DNA from: Mesotaenium endlicherianum
Lineage: Eukaryota > Streptophyta > Zygnematophyceae > Zygnematales > Mesotaeniaceae
DNA length: 60,339 nt
Reading direction: 5' to 3'
Assembly: GCA_009602735.1 (NCBI GenBank)
Contig: WELA01009072.1
Location: 55,082-115,420 of the forward strand
Shown here piece after piece: positions 44,886-56,659 of the stretch. Both the position numbers and the translations under genes were made by a program. Under the pieces are notes generated by a model that made no database searches, was not told where the DNA came from, and saw only the letters and a program-made list of their open reading frames with translations. Each line of letters begins with the position of its first letter. The stretch's first letter is position 1.

Positions 44886-47800
44886 TTCCAGGGAAACGCT
44901 TAAGCAGCGACATTAAATGCTCTCTCGTGCTCTCGTGTCGTATTACTACGCACCAAGAGATTAGGGCATTTGGGGAAAAATAGTTTCTCGTCCACGGAAT
45001 GGATTTGTTGCCCACCCAGGCTGTGCTCCGAACGAGTTTGAAGAAATGATAGAGCGCGTTGCTATATGTGCAATGGTTGACGCATGAGCTCCATTGTCGA
45101 GAGGAAGTCGTAGGTGACGAATGTATGGGGTAGCGTCAAACTTCTCAGTATCGGAACACCGATAGTAGATTACATTGGGCAATTACCGAGTGGTGTATTC
45201 AACACTTGGCTGATAACAATTTGGTCCTGGCCGTTTCCGCTCGCTTGTGGCATTAGCGTAAAGGGGGCCTGACGAATATCTTCTTGCCTGGTAGATAATG
45301 GAATAGTGCTACGGAATGTCAATTCTGAAGAGATCAATGGCTCAAATGGAGGAGCAGTCGGAGTCATGGGAGTATAGCCTTTGGGACCTTCAGAAAAGAG
45401 TTAATTGCATGGAGGAAGTTAGTACAGGAGCAATGTTTAGCTTGAAGAGGTTGACATATGAAGATAGAAATATAATTATGACTAAATTGCGTTTGTTGGT
45501 CAAGAATAAGAAGATAGCGAACCTTTCTCAGGTAATCATCTTGGAGGTGGAATGTCTCAGCGGAGGGAAGCGACTCAAGTCAGGTGACGAGGAAGGGCCA
45601 ACCTCCCCATCGTCAAGCCAAGGCCCATGTACGCAAAGAGAGCTTCGGTTGACTGCAAGAAAGCAGTTAACGTTTGGCTCAACTTGCAAGCCAAGCTCCA
45701 TTGGTGCAGCACTGAAAACAACTCACAGGTGTGGGTCCCAAAAGATGAGCTTTCTTCAAAGATGATTCTCACAGCATTCTATTGCAGCAGCTCACATTGG
45801 TCTTGTCATCAGGTTGTGAATGACCTGAAAAATGCAATAACTGACAATGCAATACTGTATCTTTGAGGGTGTAGTCAAGCTTGCAAGACCGCGCTATCAT
45901 CCGCGGAGGGGAAAAAAGTGACTCCATTTTCTTGGCCTAAGAGGACAACAAAATGCATTGCATTCGGGAACCTCGACGTGCAAAAGCGCTTTTTGGTGGA
46001 GTCTTACATCCATTGGTAAGCTACAGTAAGCCCGTCTGCTCCAAACTCTCGCCCGTTTTCGCGTAAGAAGAGCGTGGTAAGTAGCACTTGCTGCATGCAT
46101 CGAGCATTGCATTGCTTGTCCCTGTGAGGATTAGATGGCCTTTTCTTTCTGGTCTCTTTCTTGAGTTGATGTCTTGTCCTTGTTTTTGTTCTTGTCCCTG
46201 TTGCCTCACCTTGACTTGCCAGCTAAAGGCGAGTGGCAATTGCTGGTGTATGCCTACATTGGCTACAGTACGGTGAAATTCAAGTGTACACCAAGCAGTG
46301 GGGTAAAGGAGGGGTAATAACTTCCATGACATTGGGCTCCTTTATGCATAACAGCTCTCACTTCCCCCCTATGATCTGCGTGGTGCGTTGCCATTTGATA
46401 TGCTTTGACGTGTCAATCTGGGCAGGGACAAACTGGGGGAGGAGGAGTTGAAGAGACTTGGCATTGCTTCTTGGAGGGAAGCTAAGGCACGTCTGGCTGA
46501 GGCTCGGAACCGGCTCGGGGAGCAAAGACAGGTTCGGCATGGGAAGAACAAGGTGAGGATTCGAGTTTCTTCGTCAACCGTGGGCAACGGTCCGTAACAA
46601 AGTCAACAAAGAAAGATGAGAGGAGAAGAATAACAATATTGATGTAAAGGCAAGAAAAAATCTGTGGACAAGGGCTATGAAACTGATTCATTTCCAGTGT
46701 TTTTCTTCTTTTTATCATGTTATATCAGGAGCTCTCGTGATGCAGCTAGTTTGTCTGATACACTGAAGCATGAGCTGTGTCTGCGTCTGCGCTTGGCACT
46801 CTTTTACGCTAAGCAGTGCTTGTTATTGCACCAACCCCGCTGTTGTAGATGTCGCAATATAAAACCTGGACTAGATTCACACTATGTCGTTCCCTGCTTA
46901 CTGCCTTCTCGTGTTGTCTGCTCACTTTGGACGAGGTTAACTTGCAGTTTGATATGTAGATGCTGCCAGGTCGTTGAATTTTTGGAGCACATGTGTGACA
47001 CGTGTCAAATGCGAGGGTGCAAGGTTCGTATGTTGGGATTCCAACAATGTGCTGGCCTCTCCACCTGTAGCCACGCATAGTCACCCAATTAGACCTTCAG
47101 ACCATTCAGAGTGCGTTGGCATGCACAGAAGACCCAGCCGCAGGCCGGTGCAGAATCCTACTGGCACTTTGACGCACACATTGCAAGGTGACTGTGGAGG
47201 TGTGTCATTTTGTCCCCTGCCACCTGCCCCACGTCGCCCGTCAAATGCCACCTGTCATTAGGCCCTCGCCAAGATGAGCTTGACCCTTTTTTTTTGAACT
47301 CGCGAGTGCCCTGCCTAGGATGGGAGCTGCTTCGAGTTGTCTTGCAGAGAGAGATAACGCCACATGCAATGGTGAATTGTTTGCTTGAGCCCCACCTTTG
47401 GTGATCATCCATCCCATAGGCTCTGACCCTCTTGTGAGCCCCTTGCTCTTGCTCTGCCAGACTCTGCTGGATGCCCGGCCAGGCTGTGTCCACGCAGCTG
47501 CTTGTCTCCAACACTCTTTGGAAATCGCCGTTTAGAACCTCATGACGATTTGCTTGATCTTTCATTGGCCTCTCGCGAAGCAGTGGCCGGAGCTGAAGTT
47601 TGAATTCTGAACCAAGTGTTCGGGCTTAATGTGAAGGCAATGGAGCTGGGAGGATTGCTCTGAGGAGATGCTTGATCACATTGATGTCGTGCGATAGGAG
47701 GTCGGGTGCGTATCATCGACACAAGGAATGCATAATATGGAAGCAGGCTTTGCTGCAATGAAGTCTATAATACATGTGGCTTTATAGCCAAACGACAGTC

Positions 47801-48799
47801 AAGCGTCAAAGGAGTGTGTACTCTCCAGAGTGAGCACCTCAAGACTGTAATCTGGTAGGAAAACAACTAATGAAGTCTGGCCCAAAAGATCACTGGAAGC
47901 ACATCATGATCTTCAAGAGTAGTCCTATGGCAAGGGGGTATAAGCTGTGACTTTGCTCACCACTTGTAAAGTTCTTCTAGTGATTGGAAGCCAGCAAGGG
48001 TTTAGGGCTTCACAAGAGAGAGACTAAGTGGTCCTGAAAACACAAGAGATAAAAGTGTAAGCTATACTGATAATCTCTGTGACTTACAACTGGCATAATG
48101 GGACTTCTAAAAAGATGTTCCTCTGGGGACATCTCTAGCACTTATACTCCTAGAAACCCGACGTCGTGTGCGGCGGATCCAATGCATGTAGTCACTCTAG
48201 GAGGCTCTCTTATGTCCACTAATGTGTACAAGGCATGTACTAGCACTCCTATAGGCTAAGCATAACTCAAACCAATCAAAGCAAAGCACGTAAAACATGC
48301 TAAGTGTCTCTCATGGGTGGAGCTTACCTTGGGTAGTTCTACCTAGATAGCGCTTAAAAAGTGAATCTGGAACTTGAGGAAGCTTCCTCTAGGAGTAGGT
48401 GATGCAGTCACCAAGTTATAGCCTCAGTGATGCACTTATACTATGGAAATGCAAGACTTATGTAGTCTAAAGGGCTCGCGGATTTGTGCGCACAAAGCTA
48501 GGGGTTCTTGGGGTCACGAATAGTCAACATTGTCATCTTTGGGTGCATGGAGTCACAAGTTGGCCATTTGGTGTGGTTCCGCTAGGTGCCGAAAGGAGTG
48601 CGGACTAGATCGCGTCTATCTCGCTCGATAATTAGCCAAATGACGTGAAACCGGTGCCATTCGGAAGATGCTTCGACGCGCTACACTTCGGTGACTTGGA
48701 AATCTAGAGAAGGTCAACATATGGATGCGTAAAGTCAATGCAAAGTTGGTCTCCCTAGGTTGATGGTTCACACACGTAGGGCTTGGTTTTGTACGTCAA
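44886..48799. other. Flanking DNA between the array and the next element, no assigned gene
   Basis: 3.9 kb in which I cannot name a gene. Several modest open frames on both strands, for example 45316-45765 (+) and 45170-45367 (-), lack recognisable domains. The part from about 47800 is AT-rich and looks like non-coding or old repeat DNA. Only 46426-46552 looks like a bordered exon. Confidence 0.5.
46426..46552 (+). CDS. Possible exon of an unidentified gene
   Basis: An AG acceptor at 46424-46425 and a GTGAGG donor after 46552 enclose one leading base plus 42 open codons. They encode a highly charged, probably alpha-helical segment (DKLGEEELKRLG..., rich in A, R, E and K). No family is recognised and neighbouring exons could not be joined with confidence. 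Confidence 0.3.
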
Positions 48800-49316
48800 T
48801 GTAGTGATTTGAGTTATTATATATTAGTTTGCATATATTTTAATGTTTTCAAATATATTTGGAGTAGTTTTGTGTGGATTCAAGTGTGAATAGGTACTCT
48901 AGTGACTTGGTTCATGTCCTTTGAACCTTCTAAGGCATTTTCGAAGTTAGAGGAAAGACCTAGAAGAACTCCACATGGCAAAAGTCAAATGTGCCATTTT
49001 TTGGTCAAAGGGACATGTGTACATTATTCTAGAAAGAGGTGGCAAGTTTTGGGATGTGTTGGGTGCCAACACATCAACATACACCTTCCTAGAAATTACT
49101 TATGTAGCAAGTATATAAACAAGAGCTAGAACATAAAAAGACATTCCAGAATCACTCTTGTACTTGCCAAATTCCAGAAATATATNTTCCAGAAATATAT
49201 TAACTATCAAGAAGCCATCTCTCCTTCAAGAAGCACCACTTGTGTTCAACGATCCTTGTCTAGAATAGATAAAGTATTATATTTCACTAAGTACTTTATC
49301 TATCTGTTTCACTACA
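48800..49316 (+). repeat. 5' LTR of the second Gypsy element
   Basis: Starts TGTAGTG and ends CACTACA, a 7-bp terminal inverted repeat. It is 517 bp here against 503 bp in the solo LTR; the excess is a short duplication beside the N at 49186, probably an assembly error. Confidence 0.92.
49112..49119 (+). promoter_or_regulatory. TATA box in the LTR
   Basis: TATATAAA lies about 200 bases before the LTR end. The same motif is present in the solo LTR near 42505 in reverse orientation, so it is conserved in the family. It probably marks the transcription start of the element. Confidence 0.5.
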
Positions 49317-49317
49317 G

Positions 49318-49329
49318 TGGTATTGGAGC
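49318..49329 (+). promoter_or_regulatory. Primer-binding site, initiator-Met-tRNA type
   Basis: TGGTATTGGAGC begins two bases after the LTR. It matches 10 of 12 bases of the TGGTATCAGAGC site common in plant LTR retrotransposons. Confidence 0.7.
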
Positions 49330-49353
49330 TAGGCACTTTGGTAGCACAAGAAG

Positions 49354-50650
49354 ATGGCCGATCCTCAAGACCAACAGCAAGCTTTCGAAGGAAGCCCTTC
49401 CTCTCCAAGACACCCTCCTCCAGCGCCGATGGGAGAGCCCACTCAAGAAAATCTGCAACAACAAGAAGCACCACAAGGAGGAGCACACCCTCCTCCAGCG
49501 TCGATGGGAGAGCCTACTCAAGGAAATCTGCAACAACAAGAAGCACCACAAGGAGGAGCACCGTCAAATCCCGTGGCAGCCGCTATAGCAAAGTTGACCC
49601 CACCACAAGGAGTTCCCGCAAATGAGTGGGCAGCCTTCCTAATGACCGTCCACAACCAAGTGGGCTTGGCCACCTATGAAGCAACCGTGCAAGCGTCAAG
49701 AGAAGCTATGGCTGCCATGGTTGCCCCTATTGCGAGCAATGCTCAAAATCCAGCCCCGGCTCAAGCGCCTCCACAAGAGCCAACGAGAGCAAGGAAACTC
49801 ATCAAGCCCGGCAAACCCGACACTTTCAACCCCGGGAAAGGTGCCAACCTGAATTTATGGCTCTACCAAGTGGAGACGTACCTCGCGTTCCTTGAAGTAC
49901 CCGAGGAGGACTACGTTCCCTTTGCCGTTACCTTACTTAGAGGAGCAGCAACATCATGGTGGCGTAACTATCAAGCGGCTATATATCAAGCTATGGCGCA
50001 CCCCATGCTCGGCCAAGAGTCCCCACCATCGTATGCAAGATGGGCAGATTTTTGTGAGGCCCTCAAGAAGCAATTCATATCCATCAATGCGGAGAAGATT
50101 GCCCGAGGAAAGCTCCACCATCTCAAGCAAATGACGTCCGTTCAAGAGTATACATCCAGATTTCACGCCCTCACTCTTGAGATCCCCAACATGTCTCTCG
50201 AGGAGAAGATTGACCGCTACATCTTTGGCCTCAAGCCCAAGGTGGCAAAGGAAGTGACATTACGCGACTTGACGGACTTCTCAAAGATCATTGAAGTGGC
50301 CCAAAAGGTGGATACCTTGGATTTCAAGCACTTCGTGCCTTCATCTTTNCCGTGCCTTCATCTTTACGGGTGCCGGCGACGCGGGTGTACGCAGCCCCTT
50401 CCACATCCGAATCTGGACCCACACCCATGGAAATTGGAGTTATTAAAGGGACCCCGCGGCTGCCCGAAAGAGTGGAAGACCCTCTTATGACACTTATGAT
50501 GCAAGAAACCAGCAAGGAGTGAAAGCAAGACTCTCCCCGGCTGGAAAAGAAGCTCTCATGACGCCTGGACTATGCTTTAATTGCAAGGGAAAGGGCCATC
50601 GTGCACTCTCATGCCCCAAAAAGTTGTCAAAAAACAGACAGCGCCGGTAG
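49354..50650 (+). pseudogene. Gag of the second Gypsy element, frame broken
   Basis: The start is MADPQDQQQA, followed by a proline/glutamine-rich N terminus with a direct repeat of an MGEPTQ-type unit. The retrotransposon Gag domain lies about residues 155-310 (WLYQVETYL, WWRNY, EYTSRFHAL). The frame breaks at 50349, where an N sits between two copies of a 15-base duplication; without the duplication the frame continues into PMEIG. A second shift lies between about 50490 and 50530. The nucleocapsid knuckle [14 protein letters not shown] follows at 50575-50616, and Gag ends at TAG 50648-50650. At least the first break looks like an assembly artefact. Confidence 0.8.
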
Positions 50651-53600
50651 GCCAGGAGCCTACCACCCCAAGACCCACTTCACGAGAAGGCAACAAGCCA
50701 AGTGAGGTGGAGACCCCCGTTGAAGACGACGTTCCAGCCCCAATGAGTTTGAGAGGTTACCTTGGAGGAGAGAAGGTCCACATCTTGGTGGATAGCGGAG
50801 CTCAAGGCAACTTCATTGCTGCAGATTTTGCCACCAAGCACGGTATTACTATGCGAACTCTTGACCACGACGAGGAGATTATGATGCCCGATGGATTCTC
50901 CTATACTACCCCTTCCAAGAAGACGTACCCCTTGGCACTCTCTATCAAGTCCTTCAAGGATAGAGTAGTGTTCTCCCCCATGCAATTGGGCAAGTACGAC
51001 GTCATCCTAGGGACGCCTTGGTTGACCAAGCACAACCCCCAAGTTGATTGGAGGACCGGTACTATCAAGATCAAGAATGACATCACTTCAAGAATCTGTA
51101 TTTTGCGCGCAATCCAGAATATCCAGACCCAAGACATCCAGAAGCCGGCACACGAGATACTATTGTCCGCCCTCCAACTCAAGAGACTTGTGAGGAAGGG
51201 ACACGAGCTTCTTTTGGCCTTGATCACGCCAAAAGACATCAAGAAAGACATCGAGAGTCAAGAAGGCAGCCCCGTTCCCAAGGAGATACAAGAAGTCTTT
51301 GAGGACTACAAAGAAGTGTTCTCCCCGGAATTGCCCAAGGGCCTACCCCCCAAAAGATTCGTAGACCACAAGATAGAGTTGGAGCCCGGAAGCAAGCCCA
51401 TCTCTCGGCCTACGTTCAAAATGTCATACACGGAGCTAGACGAAGTCAAGAAGCAAATCAAGGAGCTACTGGAGCATGGCTTCATTCGACCTAGCAAGTC
51501 GCCATTTGGAGCCCCGGTGCTATTTGTCAAGAAGAAAGATGGTACCTTGAGGATGTGTGTGGACTATCGCGCCCTCAACAAGATCACCATCAAGAATCGA
51601 TACCCGCTGCCGCGCATGGATGAGCTCATGGACCGGCTGGTTGGAGCCAAGTACTTCACGAAGATTGACTTACGGAGCGGCTACCACCAGATTCGCATCG
51701 CAGAACCGGACATAGAGAAGACGGCATTCAGGACAAGATATGGACATTTTGAGTTCATGGTCCTGCCATTTGGACTCACCAACGCGCCAGCAACTTTCAT
51801 GACTATGATGAACACCATATTTCAGCCCATGTTGGACAGATTTGTGGTGGTATTCATCGATGACATCCTTATCTACAGCAAGACCCTTGAAGAGCATGCG
51901 AGACACTTGAAAGAAGTCCTTGAAGTATTGAAGCAAAACAAGCTGTTTGCGAAGGAGTCAAAATGCGAGTTTGCCAAACAAGAAGTGGAGTTCCTAGGTC
52001 TCCACGTGACTGCTGATGGCATCAAGATAGACCCCAAGAAGACCACGGTGGTGGAGGAATGGCCAACCCCCACGACCAAGAAAGAACTCCAGTCATTCTT
52101 GGGATTTGCCAATTGGTACAGAAAATTCATCCAAGGCTTCTCGCACATAGCAGCCCCCCTGACAGATCTACTCAAGAAGGACAGGCTATATACATGGACC
52201 GAGAAAGAGGAAGAGGCATTTCAAGAGTTAAAGCGAAGATTGACCACATCCCCGGTGCTCACACTCCCAAGTCCAAACCCAGATTGGCCCTTCCACGTCA
52301 TCACCGATGCATCTTCCTATGCAATAGGAGCAATCCTGCTTCAAGACCAAGGCAAGGGACTGCAGCCCATCGCCTACGAGTCAAGGAAGCTAAATCCAGC
52401 CGAGCAAAATTATACAACCACGGAGCGAGAGGCATTGGCGATTGTACATGCCTTGAAGGTTTGGCGCTGCTACGTTGAAGGACGCAAAGTACTGGTCACC
52501 ACGGACCACGAGGCGTTAAAGCACCTCCAAACGCAGCCGTATCTCTCAAGGAGACAAGCAAGATGGAGCGGATACTTGCAACAATACAACATCACGATTC
52601 AGTACCAGCCCGGCAAGACAAACCCGGCTGACCCCCTCTCAAGACTGCAATTAAATGCAGTGATGGTATCCCTGAAGACAGATCTGGAAGCTCGATTTTC
52701 AGCCGCCTATGAAAGAGACCCTTACTACAAGAACGGAGAAGCAGCCTTGGACCCATGCAAGAAGCAAGAAGGCAATTATTGGGTGAGGCAAGATACGGGC
52801 CAGAGATGTGTTCCTAATGACTTAGACCTCCGGCTCTTGCTTCTACGAGAAGCACACGACAACCCTCTTGGAGGACACTTTGGAATCCTAAGGACCACGG
52901 GCGTTCTAGCTAGGACTTATTGTTGGCCAGGCATGTCTAAGCAAGTCAAGGAGTACTGCAGGAGCTGTGACACATGCCAAAGAATCAAGCCATCATCGCA
53001 AAAGGCGGGAGGACTCCTCCAACCACTACCAATCCCCGAAAGACAATGGACGGACATCTCAATGGACCTTATCGTGGACTTGCCCGTGACACCTCGAGGC
53101 CATAATGCAATACTCACGGTGGTGGACAGACTTACCAAGATGGCTCATTTTATTCCCACGACGACTAAGGCTACAGCACCACAACTTGCAAGACTCATCT
53201 TTGACAACATCTTCCGACTCCATGGACTACCATCAAGAATTGTGTCGGATAGAGATCCAAGATTCACAAGCCATTTCTGGAAAAATCTCTTCAAGAACTT
53301 GGGTACATCGCTGGATATGTCCACTGCCTACCACCCGCAATCAGATGGGCAAACCAAGCGTATGAATTGTACTCTAAAGACCTCTCTAAAGGTCTACATG
53401 TCTACTCTGGAGCAAGATTGGAACATGTACTTGACCCCCCTAGAGTTTGCCTACAACAACACGACGCAGGCCTCTACCCAAGAGTCCCCATTCTTCCTCA
53501 AGTTTGGCTTCCATCCAACAACGCCGCTGAGCTTCACGGCTGGCCATGATGAAGTACCTGCAGTCACAGATTTTATGGAGACATTAGAAGCAGCCCTTAC

Positions 53601-53877
53601 AGCAGCGAAGAAAGCTCTACAACACGCGCAAGATGCTCAAGCAAGAGTGGCGAACAGATCCAGAAGAGAAATTACGTACAGAGTGGGTGACAACGTGTTA
53701 CTATCATCCAAGAATATTTCCCTGAACAACAGGCCTGCCGGCAGCAAGTTCTCTCCCAAGTATTTGGGACCCTTCAAGATTATCCAGCAAGTCAACCCCG
53801 TTGCTTTCAAGCTAGAACTTCCCCAGACTATGCACATCGACCCCGTATTCCACGCTTCCCTCCGCGCACTACCTTGA
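50581..53877 (+). CDS. Pol of the second Gypsy element (protease, RT, RNase H, integrase)
   Basis: The frame is open for 1098 codons and lies -1 relative to the end of Gag, so translation should enter by frameshifting near 50629 rather than at an ATG. Protease: [35 protein letters not shown] and the active site FIDD near 51855. RNase [12 protein letters not shown] and TTDHEALK. Integrase: zinc-binding H and C residues from 52850, then the catalytic core. The Glu expected in SDGQTERMN is Lys (K926, 53356-53358), which should abolish strand transfer. The frame ends [10 protein letters not shown] without a chromodomain. Confidence 0.93.
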   Translation: MQGKGPSCTLMPQKVVKKQTAPVGQEPTTPRPTSREGNKPSEVETPVEDDVPAPMSLRGYLGGEKVHILVDSGAQGNFIAADFATKHGITMRTLDHDEEIMMPDGFSYTTPSKKTYPLALSIKSFKDRVVFSPMQLGKYDVILGTPWLTKHNPQVDWRTGTIKIKNDITSRICILRAIQNIQTQDIQKPAHEILLSALQLKRLVRKGHELLLALITPKDIKKDIESQEGSPVPKEIQEVFEDYKEVFSPELPKGLPPKRFVDHKIELEPGSKPISRPTFKMSYTELDEVKKQIKELLEHGFIRPSKSPFGAPVLFVKKKDGTLRMCVDYRALNKITIKNRYPLPRMDELMDRLVGAKYFTKIDLRSGYHQIRIAEPDIEKTAFRTRYGHFEFMVLPFGLTNAPATFMTMMNTIFQPMLDRFVVVFIDDILIYSKTLEEHARHLKEVLEVLKQNKLFAKESKCEFAKQEVEFLGLHVTADGIKIDPKKTTVVEEWPTPTTKKELQSFLGFANWYRKFIQGFSHIAAPLTDLLKKDRLYTWTEKEEEAFQELKRRLTTSPVLTLPSPNPDWPFHVITDASSYAIGAILLQDQGKGLQPIAYESRKLNPAEQNYTTTEREALAIVHALKVWRCYVEGRKVLVTTDHEALKHLQTQPYLSRRQARWSGYLQQYNITIQYQPGKTNPADPLSRLQLNAVMVSLKTDLEARFSAAYERDPYYKNGEAALDPCKKQEGNYWVRQDTGQRCVPNDLDLRLLLLREAHDNPLGGHFGILRTTGVLARTYCWPGMSKQVKEYCRSCDTCQRIKPSSQKAGGLLQPLPIPERQWTDISMDLIVDLPVTPRGHNAILTVVDRLTKMAHFIPTTTKATAPQLARLIFDNIFRLHGLPSRIVSDRDPRFTSHFWKNLFKNLGTSLDMSTAYHPQSDGQTKRMNCTLKTSLKVYMSTLEQDWNMYLTPLEFAYNNTTQASTQESPFFLKFGFHPTTPLSFTAGHDEVPAVTDFMETLEAALTAAKKALQHAQDAQARVANRSRREITYRVGDNVLLSSKNISLNNRPAGSKFSPKYLGPFKIIQQVNPVAFKLELPQTMHIDPVFHASLRALP
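50629..50664 (+). promoter_or_regulatory. Programmed -1 frameshift signal between Gag and Pol
   Basis: The heptamer A AAA AAC (50629-50635) is in the correct Gag phase. A 10-nt spacer follows, then a perfect 7-bp hairpin: GGTAGGC 50646-50652, loop CAGGA, GCCTACC 50658-50664. The Gag stop lies within the stem. Slipping back one base gives exactly the Pol frame (KKQTAPVG). Confidence 0.75.
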
Positions 53878-54549
53878 CAACGTTCAGAGAAAGTTGAAGT
53901 GCTTCCATGCCGCCAACCCCCATCTTGGACCAGCCCTAAGTCTCTCTACTGGAAGCCCGAAGATTTCAGGGAGGCAGTCTGCCACATCAAGAAGCAGCAG
54001 AAGACCCCTTGGAGGCAGCCTGCAAGAACAAGAAAGAGGAAAAATTGACATTAGACACTCTTCTCTTCTCGCAGTTTCTAAACAAAAAACTAAAATTGCT
54101 ACTGGTGATAGGTCTCTGCATAATTAATTCTGAAAATTTACTTGGCTGTATTCCATGAGTAGTTGATCATTTAGAGTCCAAGTTTACTCAATTTGAAGCA
54201 CTGGTGAGAGAGATATGATGCTCTAAGTAGAAGGGGGTCAGGCTGCTGGCATTGTTAGGGCAGAATATGCCTTCTGACATTGTGCCCTCCCCTCAACATG
54301 GAATGGTCTGAAACTCAAGACTCTGGTAGAACATCTTACAACGCCCAGTTCTGATTTTCAGAAGTTTCTGCACAGATTTGGAAGAGTACCTACTCTCTTA
54401 GCTCTCAAAGACACTCCAGAAATTAGAATGCTCTCAAATTTGATGACCCGGTAGTAGTTTTCGACGCGGTCCGTCTGGCACTTGAATGTTTAGATTTGGA
54501 GCAATTCTGTGGACGCTATGAATTTTTGAATTTGTGGCAAATTTTGGGC
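53878..54549. other. Sequence between Pol of element 2 and the chromovirus LTR
   Basis: The first part is probably the 3' untranslated end of the second Gypsy element. No LTR, polypurine tract or gene was recognised. Confidence 0.5.
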
Positions 54550-55021
54550 TGTAACGATCCGAGCTATTTTAGGCGTATTTGGGACGTTTTCCCAATTACC
54601 TAAAGTACGTTATACTATTTATCATATTATTTGATAAATGATTGCATCATATTTAATTATTCGCCACACGTGTGTGCCGATTAATTCTTGGTCGATTGGC
54701 GAAACGACCAAGATACTATTTCAAAAAGCGTCGTAATGTAACTCGACTACTTCGCAAAAGTACGACATAATTATTCATAAAATTACTTTGATTAAGTATG
54801 AGATGATAACTTACTAAATCATTGATTGATTAAGTTGAATTGATTGTCATTATTTTGACAATGCCCAATCACAGATTTCTAATTTACGACCAGTCGTTAA
54901 TACGAACAAACCGTCGTATCATGATACGAACAAACCGTCGTAAAGATAAACGAAACGAAATATGCAAAGTCGCTTTGCATCGACGCGGATTCGAACCCGC
55001 GACTTGTCGTTTGAAACGTTC
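54550..55021 (+). repeat. 5' LTR of the chromovirus
   Basis: 472 bp, about 96 percent identical by eye to 59751-60222, with scattered substitutions. It ends within an antisense tRNA-like sequence, so the exact LTR end and primer-binding site are uncertain. Confidence 0.75.
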
Positions 55022-55040
55022 GCTCCGATACCAATGTGAC
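54975..55040 (-). other. tRNA-like sequence at the 5' LTR end (antisense)
   Basis: On the minus strand there is a perfect B-box, GGTTCGAATCC (54987-54997). An anticodon-arm-like palindrome CGTTTCAAACG and TTGGTATCGGAGC, similar to a D-arm, precede it. The acceptor ends do not pair, so it is not a functional tRNA gene. Confidence 0.45.
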
Positions 55041-55516
55041 GTTTCTGCTTTTTGAGAGGATCTTTCCTCGATATTCAAGGAATATTTAATTCAAGTGGAA
55101 GGAAAATCTGTATAATTGTGCAAATGGACGAATACTCGAAAGAGCGAAAATGTAAACTAACGTAGAATGTGTGCTTGTGAGAGTTGCACTCACAATGACT
55201 CTACAGGTATTTATACCTGCACAACATGAGGCACTGGAGTGCTTCGAGTCACCACCTAGGGCACTGGTTCATGTTCAACGAAAACGGTCGAAGGGACGTG
55301 TCCCATTCGGCCGAATGCNGTTGCTCATTTGAGTTTGTGGATTGTTTCCCTTTCTCTATTGCTTTGGCACGATGCTTTTGCATCTGTTCTATCTCGTCCA
55401 TTTGTGACTCACCCCTCTCACATGGATTTGAGCTTGAAAGCGATAAGAACACCGCCCTGCTTATCACAACGCTCACTCAAATCATGTCAAGGTTGACATT
55501 GCACTTAACTTGATAA

Positions 55517-56635
55517 GTGCCAATTTCTTCTGAGCTATTGACAACACTACTTAGTGAGCAAGAAATTCTAGGTGTATGTTCGCATACACCCAAGATTCTT
55601 GTTCTCTCTGGCATACCCGATATTGATATACTCTGTTCGAAATATATTAGTATGCAAGTGTTGAGCTTTGCCGAGTTTTTGGAACTCGAGTGCATCCATG
55701 ATTGCATCTTCTTGCACTTTCAGCCGCATGATCCTAACCTTGCAAAGTGTTACGCACACTTGGCTCATTTAAGGAGAATGCACATGTGCCTTGCACCAAT
55801 TTATATTGCTGCATCCGCAAAACGACGCGCGTACGATGAGTCTTTTACTCAATTTCGCGCGGGATTGGCAACGCAAAATGGGATTTTGGTAAAGGACCTC
55901 CATATTTCCCACATTCCTCTTAAGGCGAGGACATTGCTAGTGATGCATAATGCTTCTTTGGGGCTAAGTATGACGTTTGACGCGAAAGTTTCAGGCAAGT
56001 CATGCTTCACCATCATTGAGTCAGGCGCGTCAGTGAGCTTCATTAGTGCACGTTTTGCACAAGGGATGAAGTTGATTCCAACTCTCAAGAACGAGGACCT
56101 TCGACTTGGCGATGGTTCCTTAGCTTGTACTCTTGGAAAGATAATGTTGCAGCTCAAAGTGCAATCATACATCGGCCACGAACAATTCTATGTTACTAAG
56201 TTGCCCGAGGGTATTGATGCAATTTTGGGAACAACTTGGCTTACGCAAACAAGTGCATTGCTTGACTTCAGTCAAAAGACATGCATTATACGCAAAGGGA
56301 CAAGGAAGATCACTCTTCAATCTCTAAAGCCCGATATGAAATTAGAAAGTCCCTCCAAGACTATTCTATTGTCCATAAAGCAAGCTAGACGTTTGGCAAA
56401 GAAAGGTCAAAATGTTTTCTTTGGATTACTACGACCTGATTCCCCAGTCACTAAGCTCTCCAAGGAGGAGCCTACACTCGATTTGACTGGTCATGACGAC
56501 ACACTTACAGCTGAACTTTCTGCTCTTTTGCAAAAGTACAAGTCAGTGTTTCCAAGTGAAATACCGCCTGGCCTCCCGCCTGATAGGGGTATTGGACATA
56601 CGATTCCTCTCGTTCCTGATGCTCTACCAACTTAA
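55517..56635 (+). pseudogene. Chromovirus protease region, inactivated
   Basis: A 372-codon open frame whose middle is a retropepsin-like domain (VSFISARFA, DAILGTTWL). The Asp of the D-S/T-G active site is Glu (ESGAS, near 56020). The N-terminal part shows no Gag domain or zinc knuckle. The frame ends at TAA 56633-56635, and the same frame continues directly into the RT region, so the stop is a nonsense mutation in a former single polyprotein. A C-to-T change from CAA would explain it. Confidence 0.75.
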
Positions 56636-56659
56636 CGACCAATTTATCGCCTTTGCCCG

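Larger units (their letters stand above)
48800..54549 (+). mobile_element. Second Ty3/Gypsy element, 5' LTR plus Gag-Pol, no 3' LTR seen
   Basis: Order: 5' LTR, primer-binding site, Gag, Pol (protease, RT, RNase H, integrase). A second copy of the LTR start (TGTAGTGATTTGAG) is not found downstream. The chromovirus LTR begins at 54550, so the 3' end was either deleted or separated by that insertion. The right border is therefore only a limit. Confidence 0.8.

Noticed and set aside
56633..56635. Chromovirus TAA as a second readthrough site
   Set aside because: The context is UAA CGA, not a known leaky context, and the copy carries other lesions; a nonsense mutation is simpler.
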